Shown piece after piece: positions 39,541 to 50,931 of a DNA stretch of 64,000 nt (the stretch's first letter is position 1; every line of letters starts with the position of its first letter). Origin of the DNA: Halictus rubicundus. Lineage: Eukaryota; Arthropoda; Insecta; Hymenoptera; Halictidae. Where the stretch lies: the NCBI RefSeq assembly GCF_050948215.1, contig NW_027488722.1, positions 124,001 through 188,000 of the forward strand, written 5' to 3'. A program made the position numbers and the translations under genes. The notes below the pieces were generated by a model. The model worked only from the letters and a program-made list of their open reading frames with translations, was not told the DNA's origin and searched no databases.

Positions 39541-42500
39541 GTTCCTATCCTCTATCCTATCCTATCCTCTACCCTATAATATCATCTATTCTACCCTATT
39601 CTCTATCCTATCTTATCCTCTATCGTATAATATCATCTATCCTACACTATTCTCTATCCTATCCTATCCTCTATCCTATCCTATCCTCTATCCTATCCTA
39701 TCCTCTATCCTATCCTATCCTCTATCCTATCCTATCCTCTATCGTCTCCTGTCCTCTATCCTATCCAATCACCTATCCTAACCTCTATCGTCTCCTATCC
39801 TCTATCCTATCCATTCCCCTGTCCTATCCTCTATCCGATCCTATCCTCTATCCTATCCTATCCTCTATGCTATCCTATCCTCTATCCTATAATATCATCT
39901 ATCCTATCCTATTCTCTATCCTATCCTATCCTCTATCCTAACCTATCCTCTATCCTATCCTATCCTCTATACTATCCTATCCTCTATCCTATCCTATCCT
40001 CTATCCTATCCTATCCTCTATCCTATCCTATCCTCTATACTATCCTATCCTCTTTACCATCCTATCCTCTATCCTATCCTATCCTCTATCCTATCCTATA
40101 CTCTATCCTATCCTATCCTCTATCCTATCCTATCCTCTATACTATCCTATCCTCTATCCTATCCTATCCTCTATCCTATCCTATCCTCTATACTATCCTA
40201 TCCTCTTTACCATCCTATCCTCTATCCTATCCTATCCTCTATCCTATCCTATCCTCTATCCTATCCTATCCTCTATCCTATCCTATCCTCTATACTATCC
40301 TATCCTCTTTACCATCCTATCCTCTATCCTATCCTATCCTCTATCCTATCCTATACTCTATCCTATCCTATCCTCTATCCTATCCTATCCTCTATCCTAT
40401 CCTATCCTCTATCGTCTCCTGTCCTCTATCCTATCCAATCACCTATCCTAACCTCTATCGTCTCCTATCCTCTATCCTATCCATTCCCCTGTCCTATCCT
40501 CTATCCGATCCTATCCTCTATCCTATCCTATCCTCTATGCTATCCTATCCTCTATCCTATAATATCATCTATCCTATCCTATTCTCTATCCTATCCTATC
40601 CTCTATCCTAACCTATCCTCTATCCTATCCTATCCTCTATACTATCCTATCCTGTATCCTATCCTATCCTCTATCCTATCCTATCCTCTATCCTATCCTA
40701 TCCTCTATACTATCCTATCCTCTTTACCATCCTATCCTCTATCCTATCCTATCCTCTATCCTATCCTATACTCTATCCTATCCTATCCTCTATCCTATCC
40801 TATCCTCTATACTATCCTATCCTCTATCCTATCCTATCCTCTATCCTATCCTATCCTCTATCGTCTCCTGTCCTCTATCCTATCCAATCACCTATCCTAC
40901 CCTCTATCGTCTCCTATCCTCTATCCTATCCATTCCCCTGTCCTATCCTCTATCCGATCCTATCCTCTATCCTATCCTATCCTCTATCCTATCCTATCCT
41001 CTATCCTATAATATCATCTATCCTATCCTATTCTCTATCCTATCCTATCCTCTATCCTAACCTATCCTCTATCCTATCCTATCCTCTATACTATCCTATC
41101 CTCTATCCTATCCTATCCTCTATCCTATCCTATCCTCTATCCTATCCTATCCTCTATACTATCCTATCCTCTATACCATCCTATCCTCTATCCTATCCTA
41201 TCCTCTATCCTATCCTATACTCTATCCTATCCTATCCTCTATCCTATCCTATCCTCTATACTATCCTATCCTCTATCCTATCCTATCCTCTATCCTATCC
41301 TATCCTCTATCGTCTCCTGTCCTCTATCCTATCCAATCACCTATCCTACCCTCTATCGTCTCCAGTCCTCTATCCTATAAAATCCCCTATCCATTCCCCT
41401 ATCCTATCCTCTATCCTATCCTATCCTCTATCCTATCCTATCCTATCCTCTATCCTATCCTATCCAATCCCCTATCCTATCCTCTATCCGATCCTATCCT
41501 CTATCCTATCCTATCCTCTATCCTATAATATCATCAATCCTATCCTATCCTCTATCCTATCCTATCCTCTATCCTATCCTATCCTCTATCCTATCCTATC
41601 CTCTATACTATCCTATCCACTATCCTATCCTATCCTCTATCCTGTCCTATCCTCTATCGTCTCCTGTCGTCTGTCCTATCCAATCACCTATCCTATCCTA
41701 TCCTCTACCCAATCATATCCTCTATCGTCTCCTATCCTCTATCCTATCCAATCCCCTATCCTATCCTCTATCCGATCCTATCCTCTACCCTATCCTATCC
41801 TCCATCCTATCATATCCTCTATCGTCTCCTGTCCTCTATCCTACCCAATCCCGTATCATATCCTCTATCCGATCCTATCCTCTATCCTATCCTATCCTCT
41901 ATCCTATCCTATCCTATCCTCTATCCTATCCTATCCAATCCCCTATCCTATCCTCTATCCTATCCTATCCTCTATCCTATCCTATCATCTATCGTCTCCT
42001 GTCCTCTGTCCTATCCAATCACCTATCCTATCCTATCCTCTATCATATCATATTCTCTATGGTCTCCTATCCTCTATCCTCTCCTATCCCCTATCCTATC
42101 CTCGATCCGATCCTATCCTCTATCCTATCTTATTATCTATCCTATAATATCATCTATCCTACACTATTCTCTATCCTATCCTATCCTCTATCCTATCCTA
42201 TCATCTATCCTATCATATCCTCTATCGTCTCCTATTCTCTATCCTATCCTATCCTCTATCCTATCCTATCCTCTATCCTATCCTATCCTCTATCCTATCC
42301 TATCCTCTATCCTATCCTATCCTCTATCCTATCCTATCCTCTATCCTATCCTCTATCCTATCCTATCCTATATCCTATAATATCATCTATCCTATCCTAT
42401 TCTCTATCCTATCCTATCCTCTATCCTATCCTATCCTCTATCCTATCCTCTATCCTATCCTATCCTATATCCTATAATATCATCTATCCTATCCTATTCT

Positions 42501-42744
42501 CTATCCTATCCTAAACTCTATCCTATCCTATCCTCTATCCTATAATATCATCTATCCTATCCTATTCTCTATCCTATAATATCATCTATCCTACCCTATT
42601 CTCTATCCTATCCTATCCTCTATACTATCCTATCCTCTATCCAATCCTACCCTCTATCCTATCCTATCCTCTATACTATCCTATCCTCTATCCTATCCTA
42701 TCCTCTATCCTATCCTATCCTCTATCGTCTCCTGTCCTCTATCC
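39541..42744 (+). repeat. 3204-bp tandem duplication, copy 2
   Basis: The copy begins inside a unit. CTATCCG from a CCAATCCC/12-mer/CTATCCGATCC chain continues as TTCCTATCC, so the junction unit is a hybrid of the CCGATCC and CCGTTCC variants. CTTTACC landmarks lie at 40052, 40205, 40307 and 40722. Near 42350-42500 there is an extra segment of about 180 bp (a second TATATCCTATAATATC module) that copy 1 lacks, so the right end is approximate. Confidence 0.88.
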
Positions 42745-43212
42745 TATCCAATCACCTATCCTATCCTCTATCGTCTCCTATCCTCTATCCTATAAAATCC
42801 CCTATCCATTCCCCTATCCTATCCTCTATCCTATCCTATCCTCTATCCTATCCTATCCTATCCTCTATCCTATCCTATCCTATCCTCTATCCTATCCTAT
42901 CCAATCCCCTATCCTATCCTCTATCCGATCCTATCCTCTATCCTATCGTATCCTCTATCCTATAATATCATCTATCCTATCCTATCCTCTATCATATCAT
43001 ATTCTCTATGGTCTCCTATCCTCTATCCTCTCCTATCCCCTATCCTATCCTCGATCCGATCCTATCCTCTATCCTATCTTATCCTCTATCCTATAATATC
43101 ATCTATCCTACACTATTCTCTATCCTATCCTATCCTCTATCCTATCCTATCCTCTATCCTATCATATCCTCTATCGTCTCCTATTCTCTATCCTATCCTA
43201 TCCTCTATCCTA
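42745..43212 (+). repeat. Family A bridge before the 1458-bp duplication
   Basis: It contains CCAATCAC, TATAAAATCCCC near 42792, two 22-bp long units, CTATGGTCTCC at about 43007, CTCGATCC and a TACACTATTC pair. It is the counterpart of about 29640-30230, with the 43007 module matching 30021. Confidence 0.84.
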
Positions 43213-44670
43213 TCCTATCCTCTATCCTATAATATCATCTATCCTATCCTATCCTCTATCCTATCCTATCCTCTATCCTATCATATCCTCTATCGTCTCC
43301 TATCCTCTATCCTATCCAATCCCGTATCATAACCTCTATCCGATCCTATCGTCTATCCTATCCTATTCTCTATCCTATAATATCATCAATCCTATCCTAT
43401 TCTCTATCCTATCCTATCCTCTATCCTATCCTAAACTCTATCCTATCCTATCCTCTATCATATCCTATCCTCTATCCTATCCTATCCTCTATCCTCTATC
43501 CTATCCTATTCTCTATCCTATACTATCCTCTATCCTATTTTATCCTCTATATTATCCTATCCTCTATCGTCTCCTATCCTCTATCCTATCCTATCATCTA
43601 TCCCATCCTATCCTCTATCCTCTCCTATCCTCTATACTATCCTATCCTCTATCCTATCCTCTATCCTATCCTATCCTCTATATTATCCTATCCTCTATAA
43701 TATCCTATCCTCTATCCTATTCTATCCTCTATCCTATCCTATCCTCTATCCTATAATATCATCTATCCTATCCTATCCTCTATCCTATCCTATCCGCTAT
43801 CGTCTCCTGTCCTCTATCCTATCCAATCACCTATCCTATCCCCTATTGTCTCCTATCGTCTATCCTATCCATTCCCCTATCCTATCCTCTATCCTATCCT
43901 ATCCTCTATCCTATAATATCATCTATCCTATCCTATTCTCTATCCTATAATATCATCTATCCTACCCTATTCTCTATCCTATCCTATCCTCTATACTATC
44001 CTATCCTCTATCCTATCCAATCCTCTATCCTATCCTATCCTCTATCCTATTCTATCCTCTATATTATCCTATCCTCTATCGTCTCCTATCCTCTATCCTA
44101 TCCTATCATCTATCCCATCCTATCCTCTATCCTCTCCTATCCTCTATACTATCCTATCTTCTATCCTATCCTCTATCATATCCTATCCTCTATCCTATCC
44201 TATCCTCTATCCTCTATCCTATCCTATCCTCTATCCTATCCTATGCTCTATCCTATCCTATCCTCTATCCTATCCTCTATCCTATCCTATCCTCTATATT
44301 ATCCTATCCTCTATAATATCCTATCCTCTATCCTATCCTATCCTCTATCCTATAATATCATCTATTCTACCCTATTCTCTATCCTATCTTATCCTCTATC
44401 GTATAATATCATCTATCCAACACTATTCTCTATCCTATCCTATCCTCTATCCTATCCTATCCTCTATCCTATCCTATCCTCTATCGTCTCCTATCCTCTA
44501 TCCTATCCTATCCCCTATCCTATCCTCGATCCGATCCTATCCTCTATCCTATCTTATCCTCTATCCTATAATATCATCAATCCTACACTATTCTCTATCC
44601 TATCCTATCCTCTATCCTAACCTATCCTCTATCCTATCCTATCCTCTATACTATCCTATCCTCTATCCTA
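43213..44670 (+). repeat. 1458-bp tandem duplication, copy 1 (family C rich)
   Basis: Landmarks CCCGTATCATAACC (43321), CCTATTTTATCC (43534), CTATTGTCTCC (about 43842) and ATGCTC (44243) recur exactly 1458 bp later. A private CTATCCAACACTATTC near 44413 is shared by both copies, but the related 31349 site reads CTATCCTACACTATTC. That change therefore happened after the large 13-kb duplication and before the 1458-bp one. Confidence 0.9.
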
Positions 44671-46128
44671 TCCTATCCTCTATCCTATAATATCATCTAT
44701 CCTATCCTATCCTCTATCCTATCCTATCCTCTATCCTATCATATCCTCTATCGTCTCCTATCCTCTATCCTATCCAATCCCGTATCATAACCTCTATCCG
44801 ATCCTATCGTCTATCCTATCCTATTCTCTATCCTATAATATCATCAATCCTATCCTATTCTCTATCCTATCCTATCCTCTATCCTATCCTAAACTCTATC
44901 CTATCCTATCCTCTATCATATCCTATCCTCTATCCTATCCTATCCTCTATCCTCTATCCTATCCTATTCTCTATCCTATACTATCCTCTATCCTATTTTA
45001 TCCTCTATATTATCCTATCCTCTATCGTCTCCTATCCTCTATCCTATCCTATCATCTATCCCATCCTATCCTCTATCCTCTCCTATCCTCTATACTATCC
45101 TATCCTCTATCCTATCCTCTATCCTATCCTATCCTCTATATTATCCTATCCTCTATAATATCCTATCCTCTATCCTATTCTATCCTCTATCCTATCCTAT
45201 CCTCTATCCTATAATATCATCTATCCTATCCTATCCTCTATCCTATCCTATCCGCTATCGTCTCCTGTCCTCTATCCTATCCAATCACCTATCCTATCCC
45301 CTATTGTCTCCTATCGTCTATCCTATCCATTCCCCTATCCTATCCTCTATCCTATCCTATCCTCTATCCTATAATATCATCTATTATATCCTATTCTCTA
45401 TCCTATAATATCATCTATCCTACCCTATTCTCTATCCTATCCTATCCTCTATACTATCCTATCCTCTATCCTATCCAATCCTCTATCCTATCCTATCCTC
45501 TATCCTATTCTATCCTCTATATTATCCTATCCTCTATCGTCTCCTATCCTCTATCCTATCCTATCATCTATCCCATCCTATCCTCTATCCTCTCCTATCC
45601 TCTATACTATCCTATCTTCTATCCTATCCTCTATCATATCCTATCCTCTATCCTATCCTATCCTCTATCCTCTATCCTATCCTATCCTCTATCCTATCCT
45701 ATGCTCTATCCTATCCTATCCTCTATCCTATCCTCTATCCTATCCTATCCTCTATATTATCCTATCCTCTATAATATCCTATCCTCTATCCTATCCTATC
45801 CTCTATCCTATAATATCATCTATTCTACCCTATTCTCTATCCTATCTTATCCTCTATCGTATAATATCATCTATCCAACACTATTCTCTATCCTATCCTA
45901 TCCTCTATCCTATCCTATCCTCTATCCTATCCTATCCTCTATCGTCTCCTATCCTCTATCCTATCCTATCCCCTATCCTATCCTCGATCCGATCCTATCC
46001 TCTATCCTATCTTATCCTCTATCCTATAATATCATCAATCCTACACTATTCTCTATCCTATCCTATCCTCTATCCTAACCTATCCTCTATCCTATCCTAT
46101 CCTCTATACTATCCTATCCTCTATCCTA
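44671..46128 (+). repeat. 1458-bp tandem duplication, copy 2 (family C rich)
   Basis: Second copy of the preceding segment, with a few private changes such as CATCTATTATATCC near 45380 (copy 1: CATCTATCCTATCC). It ends in canonical 17-mers where copy 1 passes into copy 2. The corresponding stretch near 30-31.6 kb is arranged differently, as two 439-bp C units. Confidence 0.88.
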
Positions 46129-46790
46129 TCCTATCCTCTATCCTATCCTATCCTCTATCCTATCCTATCCTCTATCCTATCCTATCCTCTATACTATCCT
46201 ATCCTCTATCCTATCATATCCTCTATCGTCTCCTATCCTCTATCCTATCCAATCTCCTATCCTATACTCTATCCTATAAAATCCCCTATCCATTCCACTA
46301 TCGTATCCTCTATCCTATCCTATCCTCCATCCTCTATCCTATACTCTATCCTATCCTATCCTCTATCCTATCCTATCCTCTATACTATCCTATCCTCTAT
46401 CCTATCCTATCCTCTATCCTATCCTATCCTCTATCGTCTCCTGTCCTCTGTCCTATCCAATCACCTATCCTATCCTATCCTCTATCCCATCCTATCCTCT
46501 ATCCTATCCTATCCTCTATCCTATAATATCATCTATCCTACACTATTCTCTATCCTATCCTATCCTCTATCCTATCCTATCCTCTATCCTATCCTATCCT
46601 CTATCCTATCCTATCCTCTATCGTCTCCTGTCCTCTATCCTATCCAATCACCTATCCTAACCTCTATCGTCTCCTATCCTCTATCCTATCCATTCCCCTG
46701 TCCTATCCTCTATCCGATCCTATCCTCTATCCTAACCTATCCTCTATCATATCCTATCCTCTATACTATCCTATCCTCTATCCTATCCTA
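46129..46790 (+). repeat. Family A satellite
   Basis: It matches about 31660-32290, including the private CATTCCACTATCG after TATAAAATCCCC, the CTGTCCTATCCAATCAC pair, and a CTAACC/CTATCATATCC pair. Confidence 0.84.
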
Positions 46791-47125
46791 TCCTCTATCC
46801 TATCCTAAACTCTATCCTGTCCTATCCTCTATCATATCCTATCCTCTATCCTATCCTATCCTCTATCCTCTATCCTATCCTATTCTCTATCCTATCCTAT
46901 CCTCTATCCTATTTTATCCTCTATATTATCCTATCCTCTATCGTCTCCTATCCTCTATCCTATCCTATCATCTATCCCATCCTATCCTCTATCCTCTCCT
47001 ATCCTCTATACTATCCTATCCTCTATCCTATCCTCTATCCTATCCTATCCTCTATATTATCCTATCCTCTATAATATCCTATCCTCTATCCTATTCTATC
47101 CTCTATCCTATCCTATCCTCTATCC
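46791..47125 (+). repeat. Family C satellite, counterpart of 32.3-32.6 kb
   Basis: AAACTC, CTATTTTATCC (46908), TATATTATCC and CTATAATATCC units occur in the same order as 14500 bp upstream. One private difference is CTATCCTGTCC near 46814. Confidence 0.85.
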
Positions 47126-49605
47126 TATAATATCATCTATCCTATCCTATCCTCTATCCTATCCTATCCGCTATCCTATCATATCCTCTATCGTCTCCTA
47201 TCCTCTATCCTATCCAGTCTCCTATCCTATACTCTATCCTATAAAATCCCCTATCCATTCCACTATCGTATCCTCTATCCTATCCTATCCTCCATCCTCT
47301 ATCCTATACTCTATCCTATCCTATCCTCTATCCTATCCTATCCTCTATACTATCCTATCCTCTATCCTATCCTATCCTCTATCCTATCCTATCCTCTATC
47401 GTCTCCTGTCCTCTGTCCTATCCAATCACCTATCCTATCCTATCCTCTATCCCATCCTATCCTCTATCCTATCCTATCCTCTATCCTATAATATCATCTA
47501 TCCTATCCTCTTCTCTATCCTATCCTATCCTCTATCCTATCCTATCCTCTATCCTATCCTATCCTCTATCCTATCGTATCCTCTATCCTATCCTCTATCC
47601 TATCCTATCCTCTATCCTATCCTATCCTCTATCCTATAATATCATCTATCCGATCCTATCCTCTATCCGTTCCTATCCTCTATCCTATCCTATCCTCTAT
47701 CCTATAATATCATCTATTCTACCCTATTCTCTATCCTATCTTATCCTCTATCGTATAATATCATCTATCCTACACTATTCTCTATCCTATCCTATCCTCT
47801 ATCCTATCCTATCCTCTATCCTATCCTATCCTCTATCCTATCCTATCCTCTATCGTCTCCTGTCCTCTATCCTATCCAATCACCTATCCTAACCTCTATC
47901 GTCTCCTATCCTCTATCCTATCCATTCCCCTGTACTATCCTCTATCCGATCCTATCCTGTATCCTAACCTATCCTCTATCATATCCTATCCTCTATCATA
48001 TCCTATCCTCTATACTATCCTATCCTCTATCCTATCCTATCCTCTATCCTATCCTATCCTCTATCCTATCCTATCCTCTATACTATCCTATCCTCTATAC
48101 TATCCTATCCTCTATCCTATCCTATCCTCTATCCTATCCTATCCTCTATCCTATCCTATCCTCTATCCTATCCTATCCTCTATACTATCCTATCCTCTAT
48201 CCTATCCTATCCTCTATCCTATCCTATCCTCTATCGTCTCCTGTCCTCTATCCTATCCAATCACCTATCCTACCCTCTATCGTCTCCAGTCCTCTATCCT
48301 ATCCAATCACCTATCCTATCCTCTATCCTATAAAATCCCCTATCCATTCCCCTATCCTATCCTCTATCCTATCCTATCCTCTATCCTATCCTATCCTATC
48401 CTCTATCCTATCCTATCCAATCCCCTATCCTATCCTCTATCCGATCCTATCCTCTATCCTATCCTATCCTCTATCCTATAATATCATCTATCCTATCCTA
48501 TCCTCTATCCTATCCTATCCTCTATCCTATCCTATCCTCTATCCTATCCTATCCTCTATACTATCCTATCCACTATCCTATCCTATCCTCTATCCTATCC
48601 TATCCTCTATCGTCTCCTGTCCTCTGTCCTATCCAATCACCTATCCTATCCTATCCTCTATCCTATCATATCCTCTATCGTCTCCTATCCTCTATCCTAT
48701 CCAATCCCCTATCCTATCCTCTATCCGATCCTATCCTCTACCCTATCCTATCCTCCATCCTATCATATCCTCTATCGTCTCCTGTCCTCTATCCTATCCA
48801 ATCCCGTATCATATCCTCTATCCGATCCTATCCTCTATCCTATCCTATCCTCTATCCTATCCTATCCTATCCTCTATCCTATCCTATCCAATCCCCTATC
48901 CTATCCTCTATCCTATCCTATCCTCTATCCTATCCTATCATCTATCGTCTCCTGTCCTCTGTCCTATCCAATCACCTATCCTATCCTGTCCTCTATCCCA
49001 TCCTATCCTCTATCCTATCCTATCCTCTATCCTATAATATCATCTATCCTATCCTCTTCTCTATCCTATCCTATCCTCTATCCTATCCTATCCTCTATCC
49101 TATCCTATCCTCTATCCTATCCTATCCTCTATCCTATCCTATCCTCTATCCTATCCTATCCTCTATCCTATCCTATCCTCTATCCTATCCTATCCTCTAT
49201 CCTATCCTATCCTCTATCCTATCCTATCCTCTATCCTATAATATCATCTATCCGATCCTATCCTCTATCCGTTCCTATCCTCTATCCTATCCTATCCTCT
49301 ATCCTATAATATCATCTATTCTACCCTATTCTCTATCCTATCTTATCCTCTATCGTATAATATCATCTATCCTACACTATTCTCTATCCTATCCTATCCT
49401 CTATCCTATCCTATCCTCTATCCTATCCTATCCTCTATCCTATCCTATCCTCTATCCTATCCTATCCTCTATCCTATCCTATCCTCTATCGTCTCCTATC
49501 CTCTATCCTATCCAATCACCTATCCTAACCTCTAACGTCTCCTATCCTCTATCCTATCCATTCCCCTGTCCTATCCTCTATCCGATCCTATCCTCTATCC
49601 TATCC
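47126..49605 (+). repeat. Family A satellite
   Basis: This is the counterpart of about 32.6-35.1 kb. It has CCGTTCC modules near 47667 and 49268, CTGTCCTATCCAATCAC pairs, a CTCCAG unit and TATAAAATCCCC near 48329, and CCCGTATCATATCC near 48804. A private CCAGTCTCC near 47215 replaces CCAATCTCC of the other copy. No gene is visible. Confidence 0.85.
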
Positions 49606-50268
49606 TATCCTCTATCCTATCCTATCCTCTATCCTATAATATCATCTATCCTATCCTATTCTCTATCCTATCCTATCCTCTATCATATCATATTCTCTAT
49701 CGTCTCCTATCCTCTATCCTATCCTATCCCCTATCCTATCCTCTATCCGATCCTATCCTCTATCCTATCCTATCCTCCATCCTATCATATCCTCTATCGT
49801 CTCCTGTCCTCTATCCTATCCAATCCCGTATCATATCCTCTATCCGATCCTATCCTCTATCCTATCCTATCCTCTATCCTATCCTATCCTATCCTCTATC
49901 CTATCCTATCCTATCCTCTATCCTATCCTATCCAATCCCCTATCCTATCCTCTATCCGATCCTATCCTCTATCCTATCCTATCCTCTATCCTATAATATC
50001 ATCTATCCTATCCTATCCTCTATCCTATCCTATCCTCTATCCTATCCTATCCTCTATCCTATCCTATCCTATCCTCTATACTATCCTATCCACTATCCTA
50101 TCCTATCCTCTATCCTATCCTATCCTCTATCGTCTGCTGTCCTCTGTCCTATCCAATCACCTATCCTATCCTATCCTCTATCCTATCATATCCTCTATCG
50201 TCTCCTATCCTCTATCCTATCCAATCCCCTATCCTATCCTCTATCCGATCCTATCCTCTATCCTATCC
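49606..50268 (+). repeat. 663-bp tandem duplication, copy 1
   Basis: The unusual CTATCGTCTGCTGTCC unit at 50127 recurs at 50790, an offset of 663 bp (39 x 17). The surrounding TAATATCATC, CATATCATATTC, CCCGTATCATATCC and CCAATCCC units are shared in the same order. The corresponding part of the other large copy (about 35.0-35.7 kb) has only one such segment, with CTCCTGTCC instead. Confidence 0.88.
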
Positions 50269-50931
50269 TATCCTCTATCCTATCCTATCCTCTATCCTAT
50301 AATATCATCTATCCTATCCTATTCTCTATCCTATCCTATCCTCTATCATATCATATTCTCTATCGTCTCCTATCCTCTATCCTATCCTATCCCCTATCCT
50401 ATCCTCTATCCGATCCTATCCTCTATCCTATCCTATCCTCCATCCTATCATATCCTCTATCGTCTCCTGTCCTCTATCCTATCCAATCCCGTATCATATC
50501 CTCTATCCGATCCTATCCTCTATCCTATCCTATCCTCTATCCTATCCTATCCTATCCTCTATCCTATCCTATCCTATCCTCTATCCTATCCTATCCAATC
50601 CCCTATCCTATCCTCTATCCGATCCTATCCTCTATCCTATCCTATCCTCTATCCTATAATATCATCTATCCTATCCTATCCTCTATCCTATCCTATCCTC
50701 TATCCTATCCTATCCTCTATCCTATCCTATCCTATCCTCTATACTATCCTATCCACTATCCTATCCTATCCTCTATCCTATCCTATCCTCTATCGTCTGC
50801 TGTCCTCTGTCCTATCCAATCACCTATCCTATCCTATCCTCTATCCTATCATATCCTCTATCGTCTCCTATCCTCTATCCTATCCAATCCCCTATCCTAT
50901 CCTCTATCCGATCCTATCCTCTATCCTATCC
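50269..50931 (+). repeat. 663-bp tandem duplication, copy 2
   Basis: This second copy carries the same private TCTGCTG variant. The variant occurs only in these two places, so it arose before this duplication and after the 13-15-kb one. The offset is a whole number of 17-bp units, as expected for in-register unequal exchange. Confidence 0.86.

Noticed and set aside
36337..42744. Assembly artefact as the explanation of the exact 3204-bp duplication
   Set aside because: It cannot be excluded without reads, but the two copies differ by scattered substitutions and by an extra segment of about 180 bp near 42.4 kb. That favours two real copies over the same reads being used twice.
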